Shown here piece by piece: positions 56,450 to 64,000 of a stretch of 64,000 nucleotides of DNA. Under the pieces are notes generated by a model. The model saw only the letters and a list, made by a program, of their open reading frames with translations, was not told the origin of the DNA and did no database searches. How positions within the stretch are numbered: position 1 is the first letter of the stretch; each line of letters opens with the position of its first letter. The stretch is taken from assembly GCA_022842245.1 (NCBI GenBank), contig JALHPZ010000007.1, forward strand, positions 7,378-71,377. Direction: 5' to 3'. The DNA is from Gemmataceae bacterium. Lineage in GTDB: Bacteria > Planctomycetota > Planctomycetia > Gemmatales > Gemmataceae. Made by a program: the position numbers and the translations under genes.

Positions 56450-57595
56450 TTGCGCGACGCCCTCGAATCTCGCCGCCCGACGCGGCGCGGCTTCACGCTC
56501 ATCGAACTGCTGGTCGTCATCGCGATCATCGCGATCCTGATCGGCCTGCTGCTGCCCGCCGTCCAAAAGGTCCGCGAGGCCGCCGCCCGCAGCACCTGCA
56601 CGAACAACATGAAGCAAATGGCCCTCGCCGCCCACAACGTCGAGTCCGCGAACGGCAAACTCCCCAGCTCCGGTCAGTGTGAGTCCGACGGCGGTCTGGG
56701 CACCACATACGAAATTCACTCGTTCGGCACCCACATCCTCCCCGGCATCGAACAAGACTCCGTCTACCGCTTGTTCGACACGACCACGCAGGCCCAGAAT
56801 CCGACCGTTACCGGCCCCTACGACGGCTCGAACCTGAACTCCGGTGCCGTCCTGTTCCGCGGGACCAAGGGCTTCTCGTACACCGATACGCGATTCCCGT
56901 CCGGCCAGACTGCGGCCCGCACCACGATCAAGACGTTCCTCTGCCCGAGCACGCCGATCACTGAACGGGATCCGAACGGCTATGGCGGCCTCGATTACAT
57001 GGTGCCCGTGCAAACCGACATCGAAGAGGATCCGGCGGACGCCAACTTCAAGGCGCGTTGTTCCACGGCCCGACGGCCCGTCATGGCCAAACTCGGTATG
57101 CTCACCTGCGCCGGCCGTACCTTCACTGGCGTCACCGACGGCAGCTCGAACACCATCATGATCGCCGAAGACGCCGCCCGGACTCACCCCAGCCTCGGCA
57201 TCCGCACCGAGTCCAACCGGGTTGTGCCCAGCCTCATCGGCAACACCGCGAACCCCGTTACAAATCCGATCAACGGCGTGACCAACGCCCGTCGCGTCGG
57301 TGCCTGGGCCGATCCCGACGCGTTCGGCAACGGCGTCTCCGGCCCGCCCGTCGGCGCCGCGGACATCACCCGGAAGACCATCAATCAATCGTCCAATCCG
57401 TTCGGCGGCCCGCCGTCCTGCCCCTGGACGACCAACAACTGCGGTCCGAACGACGAAATGTTCAGCTTCCACAGCGGCGGGATCAACGTCGCCATGGGCG
57501 ACGGTTCCGTCCGCTTCCTTCGCGACTCGCTCGACCCGCTCGTCGTCAAGGCGATGGTCACCGCGACCGGCGGCGAAAACGTTTCCTTCGACTGA
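56450..57595 (+). CDS. DUF1559 protein with type IV pilin-like N-terminus
   Basis: The 381-aa protein begins with a prepilin peptidase site and hydrophobic helix ([20 protein letters not shown]), then [20 protein letters not shown] and the DUF1559 body ending [20 protein letters not shown]. The family is massively expanded in planctomycetes and called major pseudopilin-like; its role is unknown. The start is a TTG at 56450 with GGAG seven bases upstream; a nearby ATG is out of frame. It is followed by a terminator hairpin and a small lipoprotein gene, a pairing seen repeatedly in this phylum. Confidence 0.93.
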   Translation: MRDALESRRPTRRGFTLIELLVVIAIIAILIGLLLPAVQKVREAAARSTCTNNMKQMALAAHNVESANGKLPSSGQCESDGGLGTTYEIHSFGTHILPGIEQDSVYRLFDTTTQAQNPTVTGPYDGSNLNSGAVLFRGTKGFSYTDTRFPSGQTAARTTIKTFLCPSTPITERDPNGYGGLDYMVPVQTDIEEDPADANFKARCSTARRPVMAKLGMLTCAGRTFTGVTDGSSNTIMIAEDAARTHPSLGIRTESNRVVPSLIGNTANPVTNPINGVTNARRVGAWADPDAFGNGVSGPPVGAADITRKTINQSSNPFGGPPSCPWTTNNCGPNDEMFSFHSGGINVAMGDGSVRFLRDSLDPLVVKAMVTATGGENVSFD

Positions 57596-57617
57596 TCCAC
57601 GCGAGCCTCGCTCGGAC

Positions 57618-57645
57618 GGGCCGGCGCTCTGGCGCCGGCCCTTTT
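57618..57645 (+). terminator. Terminator/attenuator after the DUF1559 gene
   Basis: A perfect 10-bp GC stem (57618-57627 with 57632-57641), a TCTG loop and TTTT follow the DUF1559 stop by 23 bp. It may limit transcription into the lipoprotein gene, giving unequal expression of the pair. Confidence 0.85.
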
Positions 57646-57671
57646 CCTTCACCAACAGGACGATTCCAACC

Positions 57672-58085
57672 ATGTATCGAATGATTCCCCTCGCCCTCGC
57701 GATCGCTTTGCTCGGCGGATGCGGCGAACCCAAAATGAGTCTGTCGGAACCGGTTCCGGTTACCGGAACGGTCAAGACCGCGGACGGCAAGCCCGTGCCC
57801 AACGTGCGCGTGATGCTGCTGACCGTGAACACCCAGGCCGGTGCGAACGGCGTGACCGATGCCGCCGGCAACTTCAAACTCGGCACCTACGACAACAAGG
57901 AAGGCGCGATTCCGGGAAAATACCGCGTCCAACTGACGCCGATCCTGAAGGGCGACAAGACGGAGACGGAAAACTCCTACAAGACGCTCAAGACGCTGCC
58001 GCCGCGATTCCTGGCCGACGACAGCACTCTCGAAATCGAAGTCGCCTCTGGCAAGCCGTTGGACATCGTGATTCCCGCGAAGTGA
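57672..58085 (+). CDS. Small lipoprotein with carboxypeptidase-regulatory-like fold
   Basis: The 137-aa protein has a signal sequence with lipobox (LLGGC, Cys ~17) and a beta-sandwich domain: VPVTGTVKTADGKPVPNVRV, GVTDAAGNFKLGTYDNKEGA, IPGKYRVQLTP. It is downstream of the DUF1559 pseudopilin gene, past a terminator-like hairpin, as often in planctomycetes. It probably sits at the cell surface; the role is unknown. Confidence 0.85.
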   Translation: MYRMIPLALAIALLGGCGEPKMSLSEPVPVTGTVKTADGKPVPNVRVMLLTVNTQAGANGVTDAAGNFKLGTYDNKEGAIPGKYRVQLTPILKGDKTETENSYKTLKTLPPRFLADDSTLEIEVASGKPLDIVIPAK

Positions 58086-58111
58086 CCCGATCGGGATCAT
58101 AAAACGGTGAC

Positions 58112-59257
58112 ATGTCGCCGGTCCCCGCCATCGTCTTCGCCGAACTGCTAGGCACCTCGCTCTGGTTCGTCGGCGCGGCGGTGGCGTCGGATCTCGCGGC
58201 CGCGTGGTCCCTGTCCGACACCGGCCGCGCCGCTCTTCTCTCGGCCACGCAACTGGGCTTCATCGTCGGCACGCTCGCCAGTTCGCTCACCGGCTTCGCC
58301 GACCGCTTCCCGGCCCATCGTCTTTTTGCATCGTCGGCGGTTCTCGGCGCGGCCGCCAACGCCCTCTTGGTGATTTGCGACGGACTCCTCGCTGCCCTCG
58401 CCGTGCGCTTCGTCGTCGGCCTCTGCCTCGCGGGCATCTATCCCCTCGGCATGAAACTCGTCGTCTCGTGGGCGCCGGAACAGGCCGGCCTCGCGCTCGG
58501 CTGGCTCGTCGGCGCACTCACGATCGGCACCGCGTCCCCTTTTCTCCTGCGCGGGCTGGGCGAGGCTTGGCCGTGGCATCAGGTCGTCTGGGGGGCATCC
58601 GCCCTGGCGGTGGCCGGCAGTGCGATCGTCTTAGCCACCGGCGAAGGGCCGCACGCGAAATCGGGCGGCCGGTTGGGATGGAGCAAGGTCGTGGCGGCGT
58701 TCCGAGTACCGCGATTCCGCGCCTCCGCGTTCGCGTATTTCGGCCACATGTGGGAACTCTACGCCTTTTGGAGCCTCGTCCCGGCGCTGATACTCGTCGC
58801 ATGGCCGGAGGTCGAGGACCATTCCCGGTTCCTGCTGACCTTCGCCGTCATCGCCGTGGGGGCGATCGGTTGCGTGGCGGGCGGCTTCCTCGGTCGCCGG
58901 ATCGGCGGAGCGCGCGTCGCCGGCCTCGCGCTTGCCGCATCGGCGGCGTGTTGTCTGTTGTTTCCCCTGCTCCCTGCTTCGCTCGTCGGGGGCCTGCTCG
59001 TCGTATGGGGCTTCGCGGTCGTGGCCGACTCGCCGCAGTTCTCCGCGCTCTCGGCGGCCGCCTCGCCCCGCGACGCCATTGGCAGCGCCCTGGCCGTGCA
59101 GAACGGACTCGGTTTCGCGATCACCCTGGCGACGATCCAACTCGCCGCCGCGTTCGCGCCGGACGTCGGATCGCGCATCGCCTGGCTGCTCTTGCCGGGG
59201 CCACTCGTCGGGTTATGGTACCTTCGCCCCCTATTGAAGGAGAAAGGTGCGACATGA
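58112..59257 (+). CDS. MFS permease
   Basis: The 381-aa protein has about 11-12 transmembrane helices and the MFS loop motif near GFADRFPAHRLF. N-terminal ELLGTSLWFVGAAVASDL and LCLAGIYPLGMKLVVSW resemble MFS transporters of the NNP/CynX type. The substrate is unknown. Its stop overlaps the start of the DUF1653 gene (ATGA), so the two are coupled. Confidence 0.85.
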   Translation: MSPVPAIVFAELLGTSLWFVGAAVASDLAAAWSLSDTGRAALLSATQLGFIVGTLASSLTGFADRFPAHRLFASSAVLGAAANALLVICDGLLAALAVRFVVGLCLAGIYPLGMKLVVSWAPEQAGLALGWLVGALTIGTASPFLLRGLGEAWPWHQVVWGASALAVAGSAIVLATGEGPHAKSGGRLGWSKVVAAFRVPRFRASAFAYFGHMWELYAFWSLVPALILVAWPEVEDHSRFLLTFAVIAVGAIGCVAGGFLGRRIGGARVAGLALAASAACCLLFPLLPASLVGGLLVVWGFAVVADSPQFSALSAAASPRDAIGSALAVQNGLGFAITLATIQLAAAFAPDVGSRIAWLLLPGPLVGLWYLRPLLKEKGAT

Positions 59258-59475
59258 CGGGACCGATCCGACCAGGCCGTTACCGGCATTTCAAGGGGGG
59301 CGAATACGAGGTGATCGGCGTGGCCCGCCACAGCGAGACCGATGAGTACCTCGTCGTGTACCGCCCCCTGCAAGGGGACGAAAGCCTCTGGGTGCGCCCG
59401 CTCACGATGTTTCAGGAAAAGGTCAACTTGGGCGTGAAGTCCGTCCCCCGCTTCGAGTATCTCGGCGAGCGTTAG
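59254..59475 (+). CDS. DUF1653 protein, 73 aa
   Basis: The small protein (GRYRHFKGGEYEVIGVARHS, YLVVYRPLQGDESLWVRPL, FQEKV, RFEYL) matches DUF1653, a short family of unknown function with a conserved YxHFKGxxY start. It is translationally coupled to the upstream MFS gene and its stop overlaps by 4 bp the stop of the acyltransferase/ligase gene on the other strand. Confidence 0.9.
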   Translation: MTGPIRPGRYRHFKGGEYEVIGVARHSETDEYLVVYRPLQGDESLWVRPLTMFQEKVNLGVKSVPRFEYLGER

Positions 59476-62102
59476 GCTTCCAGTTGTTTCCGCAACAGCT
59501 TGTAATCGGTCTTCCCCGTGCCGAGAACGGGGATCGCCTCGACCTTCCGCACTTCGTCCAATCGCATCACGCCGCGGAAGCCTTCCTTGAGAAGGATCGC
59601 GTTCGCATCGCGCAGCGAAATCTCCTCGGTGCTGAACAGCGCGACGATCCGCCCCCCGTCGCGTTCGACGCCCTCGACGGCGACCCGTGGGCCGTCATCC
59701 GTCGGCGGATAGAGTTTCGCGAATGGCTCTTCGAGCGCCGGAAGGGAGATCATTTCGCCACCGGCCTTCAAGAACCGCTTCAACCGGCCATGGAAGACGA
59801 TGTAACCGTCGTCGTCGAGTGCCGCGAGGTCGCCGGTGACGTACCAGTGCACGCCGTCAATCTCCCGGAAGGGGGATTCGCCCTCGTGGCTGAGGTAGCC
59901 GGGGAAGACGGTCGGGCCGGAGACGAGGAGCAGGCCACGCTCGTTCGCCGGCAACGGCGCGCCCGAATCCAGATCGACGACGCACACGCGCACGTTCGGC
60001 AGCGGCTTGCCGATGGTGCCGTGCTTCACTTTCGCGACCGGATTGACGGCGACGCACGGCGAGCACTCCGTCACGCCGTAGCCTTCGAGCACGGTTGCGT
60101 TCGGGGCAAGCCGCTTCGCGCGCTCGAAGAGTTCGTCCGGGCACTTCTCCGCGCCGACGACGATGAGCCGAAGGGAATCGAGGTCGCCGGGCTTCACGCG
60201 ATTGAGAATGAAGCCGGCGAAGGTCGGCGTGCCGATCAGGATCGTCGGCTTGTATGCGGCCGCCTTGCGGGCGAGGGCCGACGCGTCGGTCGGGTCGGGG
60301 TGGTGGACGACCTTTGCGCCGGCGAGGATCGGAAACAGCCCGGCGATGGTGAGGCCGAAGCTATGGAACATCGGCAGGAAACCGAGGACGGAATCGGCTC
60401 GCGTGAGTTCCTGCGGGGGGACGGCGCCGCGCAGGTCGGCGATGATGTTCCCGTGGGTCAGCGGCACCGCCTTCGGTGCTTTCTCCGAGCCGCTCGTGAA
60501 CAACACGACGGCCGGGCGGTTGGGATCGGTCGGCAGCCCGCCGAGCGCCAGTCGCCGGGCGAGCGTCGGAAGGTAGCGCAGGCGCATCAAGCGGCGGAGC
60601 AATCCCAGCTTGCTCATGGACGCGCGGACGTCCTCGAGGAAGACGAACTCCGTACCCGGAACCTGGATCTGGGTCCGGTCGATGAATCGCTTGGAGGTGA
60701 CGACCTTCGAGAGGTTCATCAGTTTCGCGGCGTGCTCGAGGTTCACCGGGCCGGTGGTCCAGTTGAGGGCGACCGGAAGCTTGCCGGCGAGGTGGATGCC
60801 GAGAAAGGCGAGGTCGGCGGCGACGGACGCGGGCAGGAGCAGGCCGAGGTTCTCGCCGGGCAGGTCGCGGAAACGGGCCGCCATCGCCGTCGCCCCGACG
60901 AAGAGCTTTTCGTAGTTCACGGCCCCGGAGAGGTCGTCCGCGGCGGCGATGTCCTTCGGGTTCTTCAGGACGCGATTCACGAACGCTTCGGGAATCGTTT
61001 CGCCGAGGATCTCCAGCGGTCGCGTGTCGGAGGGCGGCGCGAACCACGCCTTCGGCGCCGGCTTCGGCGGACCGGAGTCGAGCAAGCCTTCGGCGAGTGC
61101 CCAGAGCTGGCCGAGGCTCGTCGGTACCACATCGCTGCTGAAGCCGGACAGTTGTTCCACCTGGAGGGCGATCTCCATTCCTTCGAGGCTGTCGAGCCCG
61201 AGGTCGGCGAACCGCGTCTCGGCCCGGTTCTCCTCCGGTGCCAGTGACCGTTTCAAATGCTCCTCGACGATATGCGCCACTGTCTCGATCGTCTTCGGCT
61301 TCACCTTCGAGAGATCGAGTGGGACGGCGCGGACCGGCGGGGGATACTCGAATTCGGTCGGGCCGAAGAGGAAGTGGTACGGCACGTAAGTCGGCGTGTC
61401 GCCGCCGTCGGCGTTGAACCAGGCTTCGAGCCAGGGGTTGAGTTTCTCCCGCGTGGGTTCGGGTCGCTGCGAGGCGTCGAACGCTTCGATCGTGAACGTG
61501 ATCGGACGGCGCGGCATGAAGAAAACGAAGTTCGTGAGGAGCTGCCGGACGCCGCGGAAGAGCGAGGGAATGAGCTTGGGTTTGAATCCGAAGGCCCAAC
61601 TGAAGGAACTGCCCCAGAGGCCGCGGGTGCGGACGAGCACGAGCGTGGTGTTCGGCACGGCGCGGAGGACGTCCGATGCGGTGCGGGCGGCGTACATGTA
61701 ATCCTTGCCGTCGCGCGAGAGGGTGCCTGATGGCCAGAGGACGACGTTATCGCCGGCTTTCAGGGCGGCGATGACCTCTTGCACGGCGCCTTCGGCGCGC
61801 TGCCGGGCCTCGGCGCTGGCCTTTTCGGTTTCCGGAACCTTGATCGCCCGCAGCAGCCAAGCCAGAGGCGCCAGGAGCGGGGAACGGAAGTTGGTTTCGA
61901 GCAGCATCGGGCGCATCTGGAAGATGCGCCACAGATTCGCGATGACGTTCGGCGGATCGCTGTAGGCCGGGTGGCTGGGGAAGATCAGGTAGGGGCCGGG
62001 GTGCTTCAGCGCCTCTTCGGTGCCGATGACCTGGGCGCGGTAGCGCAGGCCAAGCAGGAACTGCGTGATGTACGAGAAGGCGACGCGGACGAGATGTAGC
62101 AT
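59472..62102 (-). CDS. PlsC acyltransferase - ACP - AMP-forming acyl ligase fusion
   Basis: The 876-aa protein joins three modules. Residues ~15-230 are a PlsC-type acyltransferase with HPAYSD (His44, Asp49) and WPSGTLSRDG. Residues ~265-345 are an acyl carrier protein with Ser305 in DLGLDSLEG for phosphopantetheine. Residues ~370-876 are an AMP-binding ligase with FTSGSEKAPKAVPLTHGN, EGYGVTECSP, YVTGDLAALDDDGYIVFHGR and C-terminal GTGKTDYKLL. The order recalls E. coli Aas (acyltransferase plus acyl-ACP synthetase) with its own ACP built in, suggesting lysophospholipid reacylation. An LplT-like transporter is encoded at 26277-27905. Lipid substrate is unproven. Confidence 0.92.
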   Translation of the reverse strand: MLHLVRVAFSYITQFLLGLRYRAQVIGTEEALKHPGPYLIFPSHPAYSDPPNVIANLWRIFQMRPMLLETNFRSPLLAPLAWLLRAIKVPETEKASAEARQRAEGAVQEVIAALKAGDNVVLWPSGTLSRDGKDYMYAARTASDVLRAVPNTTLVLVRTRGLWGSSFSWAFGFKPKLIPSLFRGVRQLLTNFVFFMPRRPITFTIEAFDASQRPEPTREKLNPWLEAWFNADGGDTPTYVPYHFLFGPTEFEYPPPVRAVPLDLSKVKPKTIETVAHIVEEHLKRSLAPEENRAETRFADLGLDSLEGMEIALQVEQLSGFSSDVVPTSLGQLWALAEGLLDSGPPKPAPKAWFAPPSDTRPLEILGETIPEAFVNRVLKNPKDIAAADDLSGAVNYEKLFVGATAMAARFRDLPGENLGLLLPASVAADLAFLGIHLAGKLPVALNWTTGPVNLEHAAKLMNLSKVVTSKRFIDRTQIQVPGTEFVFLEDVRASMSKLGLLRRLMRLRYLPTLARRLALGGLPTDPNRPAVVLFTSGSEKAPKAVPLTHGNIIADLRGAVPPQELTRADSVLGFLPMFHSFGLTIAGLFPILAGAKVVHHPDPTDASALARKAAAYKPTILIGTPTFAGFILNRVKPGDLDSLRLIVVGAEKCPDELFERAKRLAPNATVLEGYGVTECSPCVAVNPVAKVKHGTIGKPLPNVRVCVVDLDSGAPLPANERGLLLVSGPTVFPGYLSHEGESPFREIDGVHWYVTGDLAALDDDGYIVFHGRLKRFLKAGGEMISLPALEEPFAKLYPPTDDGPRVAVEGVERDGGRIVALFSTEEISLRDANAILLKEGFRGVMRLDEVRKVEAIPVLGTGKTDYKLLRKQLEA

Positions 62103-62130
62103 GAGGCGGCCCCGGCGGGTTCGATTCCGT

Positions 62131-63135
62131 TCAGCGCACGAGCGAGCGGCGCCACTCCTGGTTCAACTCTTCGACCGACTTGCCCGTGAGCACGCGCCAC
62201 GAATCGGCTTCGTAGCGACCGGCACGGAGTAGAGCGTTCAATTTGTTCACGGCTTTCGGGTCATACCGTTCGGAGACGTACGCGAGGAACGCCGCCGTCG
62301 TGCGGTAACTGCCGTTGTACTGGGCGGTGTCGGGGTTCAGTCGGCCGGCCTTGCCCGGTTCGTATTTCCAAAAGCGGACATAGTCGGCGATGCCTTCGAC
62401 GAGCCAGCCGGGCAGGCCGCGCTGGCGGTAGCGCTGGACGCAGTGGGCCGTCTCGTGGATCATCGCGCCGATATCGTTCGGCCGGTTCTTGAAGTATCGG
62501 ACGGAGCCGCGGATGCGCGTGCCGGCGGCCTCGGCGACGCCGTTGTAATCGGACTTGAATGCCATGCGGATCTGGGTCGGCGGCCGGTAGCCGTCACTCG
62601 CCAGTTCGGTGCAGATCATCGGGTAATGCCGTTCGCAAATCCGGACGACGTTTTCCGCCCAGGCTTTCATCTCGGGTGCGTCGGCCACATCCAGCTCGAT
62701 CTCGATCGGGAATCGGAAAGGTGCGACGGCCGGCGCGGCGTCGATCGCGAACTCGCGGACCACCATCGGCTTGTCCGCGCCCTTGACCGCGCGCACGCGC
62801 AAGGCCTTGGCATTGAGTGACTTGGCGGCTTTCGCTTCGCCCTTCGCGAACTCGGCGATCGGCAGATAGGTCTTGCCGTCGGTCGTGGCTTCGAGCACGA
62901 CTTCGGCGGTCGACGCCTCGCCAAGCGTCGCGGTCGCCGCGCGGAGTTCGACGACGCGATCAAAGTTCAACGTGAAGTAATCGCCGGCCTTCGCCGGCTC
63001 CTTCGACGCGAACCCGGTCCTGTCATCGCCGTCGAAGGCGAATTGTCGGATGTTGGGGCCGTCGGTCGAGAGATTCGATTCGACCGAGCATTGGACCGGA
63101 CCGAAGCAGAGCGTGAATGTCAGAATCGGAATCAC
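62131..63135 (-). CDS. Secreted BSP-type metalloprotease-like protein with discoidin-like domain
   Basis: The ~334-aa protein has a hydrophobic leader (VIPILTFTLCFGPVQC), an F5/8 type C (discoidin)-like region (~22-135: FDGDDRTGFASKEPAKAGDY, FTLNFDRVVELRAATA) and a basic secretory protein-like peptidase domain with zinc motif HETAH (227-231) and WLVEGIADYVRFW as probable third-ligand region. BSP-type proteins are putative plant-like peptidases; activity here is inferred. The GTG at 63135 with GAGG upstream is the chosen start; the open frame continues upstream over efp on the other strand and was rejected. It is divergent from efp. Confidence 0.75.
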   Translation of the reverse strand: MIPILTFTLCFGPVQCSVESNLSTDGPNIRQFAFDGDDRTGFASKEPAKAGDYFTLNFDRVVELRAATATLGEASTAEVVLEATTDGKTYLPIAEFAKGEAKAAKSLNAKALRVRAVKGADKPMVVREFAIDAAPAVAPFRFPIEIELDVADAPEMKAWAENVVRICERHYPMICTELASDGYRPPTQIRMAFKSDYNGVAEAAGTRIRGSVRYFKNRPNDIGAMIHETAHCVQRYRQRGLPGWLVEGIADYVRFWKYEPGKAGRLNPDTAQYNGSYRTTAAFLAYVSERYDPKAVNKLNALLRAGRYEADSWRVLTGKSVEELNQEWRRSLVR

Positions 63136-63291
63136 GGGCACCTCGGCGATCGGTGGGTCGGAGAGGGTGCCGACTGTTGTACCGATTCGCGTGCCGTCGT
63201 CGGCTGTCCGCGGTGTCGGTCGATTGATAAACTGAGAGTTACGGTATTCCCAGTCGGTGCGGGCCATCCGCGCTATCGCAGGAGAGACGAC

Positions 63292-63861
63292 GTGGCTTCC
63301 ACGAAGATGATCGACATTCGGCGCGGCATGGTGCTGAACATGAACAATCAGCTCTGGTACTGCCTCGACCGCGACCTGAACACGCCGGGCAACTGGCGCG
63401 CGATCCTGTACCTCAAGCTCAAGAACCTGAAGACCGGTTCGATCACCGACGAGCGCGTTCACCCGGACGACAAAGTCGACGTGGTGTACCTCGAAACGAA
63501 GGATTACACGTACTCGTACAAGGACGGCGACGATTTCGTCTTCATGGACTCCGAGACGTTCGAACAGGTGACGCTGAGCGGGCAGATGGTCGGCGACAAG
63601 ATCAAGTACCTGCGCGAGAACGACACGGTGCAGATCACGTCGTACGACGGCAAGCCGCTGGACGTGGCGCTGCCGCAGACCGTGACGCTGAAGGTGGTCG
63701 AGACCGAGCCGGGCATCAAGGGGGCGACGGCGGCGGCGCAATACAAGTCGGCGACGCTGGAGACGGGTCTTGTCGTGCAGGTGCCTTCATTCATCACGGA
63801 AGGCGAGATGGTGACGATCCAAACCGAAGACGGAAAGTACCTGGGCCGTTCGAAAGCGTGA
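63292..63861 (+). CDS. efp: Elongation factor P
   Basis: The 189-aa protein is full length: KOW-like domain 1 (TKMIDIRRGMVLNMNNQLWY), the PG loop, OB domains 2 and 3 (TVTLKVVETEPGIKGATA, TLETGLVVQVPSFITEGEM, GKYLGRSKA). EF-P relieves ribosome stalling at polyproline, relevant to the many Pro-rich proteins here. The loop residue equivalent to modified Lys34 of E. coli is Asn34 (TPGNWR). A GTG start at 63292 has GGAG seven bases upstream. Confidence 0.96.
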   Translation: MASTKMIDIRRGMVLNMNNQLWYCLDRDLNTPGNWRAILYLKLKNLKTGSITDERVHPDDKVDVVYLETKDYTYSYKDGDDFVFMDSETFEQVTLSGQMVGDKIKYLRENDTVQITSYDGKPLDVALPQTVTLKVVETEPGIKGATAAAQYKSATLETGLVVQVPSFITEGEMVTIQTEDGKYLGRSKA

Positions 63862-63880
63862 TTGCGATTTCAACGCTTGA

Positions 63881-63912
63881 AAGCCCGCGGACGTTCGTCC
63901 GCGGGCTTCTTC
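63881..63912 (+). terminator. Rho-independent terminator after efp
   Basis: A perfect 12-bp stem (63881-63892 with 63897-63908) with a GTTC loop and a short T-rich tail lies 19 bp after the efp stop. The last ~90 bp of the window hold no recognisable gene. Confidence 0.88.
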
Positions 63913-64000
63913 GTTTAGTCGATACCGACGCCGAAGGTTGATTCGGTTCGGGCGCGGGTGGGTGCGTGCTCGCGATGTGTGCCTTGAGCGGCCGGGGCGT

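Overview
The window looks like part of a planctomycete chromosome, probably from the Gemmataceae. The evidence is the gene content. It has two DUF1501 proteins, two DUF1549/DUF1553 proteins (one with a planctomycete-type cytochrome domain), and a DUF1559 pseudopilin-like protein followed by a small carboxypeptidase-regulatory-like lipoprotein. It also has a DUF1080 protein, a large secreted repeat protein with an N-terminal LEDRSTPA motif, a very large Ser/Thr kinase with TPR-like repeats, and many lipoproteins in GC-rich DNA. No species can be assigned from sequence alone.

Left end (1-1314): the 3' part of a 23S rRNA gene, a 5S rRNA gene and a strong terminator. The 23S gene is interrupted at 121-466 by a 346-nt ORF-less insertion with the R, S, P7, P8, P9, P1 and P10 elements of a group I self-splicing intron. 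This is the most striking element of the window.

1360-14524 is mostly plus strand: a PQQ-type beta-propeller protein, a MoxR ATPase, a delta-60/FG-GAP repeat protein, RecO, an outer-membrane-assembly-like pair (BamD-like and LptE-like lipoproteins), an S9 peptidase and a TPR protein. Glutathione peroxidase and PdxH lie on the minus strand. 14537-23772 holds a Ser/Thr kinase, a probable outer-membrane beta-barrel, a giant FHA/coiled-coil/pseudokinase protein and TatA. 24022-33531 holds a PEGA lipoprotein, PheS, KDPG aldolase, an LplT-like MFS transporter, a CNNM/CorC-type membrane protein, a sugar nucleotidyltransferase, a hydrolase, an amidohydrolase and a TPR protein.

33799-36416 has a 58-aa conserved-looking small gene and PriA. 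From 50811 down to 36426 everything is on the minus strand. In order of transcription this run contains a DUF1549/DUF1553 protein, a BamE-like small protein, a DUF1501 protein coupled to a WD40 protein, an ECF sigma factor coupled to a membrane anti-sigma-like protein, Lgt with an inserted PDZ domain, a diverged LarA-like protein coupled to a YgfZ-like protein, DUF1080, a PSCyt1/DUF1549/DUF1553 protein and a second DUF1501 protein. 50942-63861 holds a lipoprotein, two membrane proteins that share a repeated domain (one is a trypsin-like protease), an RluB-type pseudouridine synthase, the DUF1559 pair, an MFS permease with DUF1653, a three-domain acyltransferase/ACP/AMP-ligase, a secreted metalloprotease-like protein and EF-P.

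Convergent genes often end within a few bases of each other without a terminator. Three sizeable inverted repeats (25513-25586, 40363-40445, 49125-49256) lie between genes. No tRNA, CRISPR array, transposase or phage gene was seen. Translation-coupled overlaps (ATGA or TGATG) join the BamD/LptE-like, WD40/DUF1501, sigma/anti-sigma, LarA/YgfZ and MFS/DUF1653 pairs.
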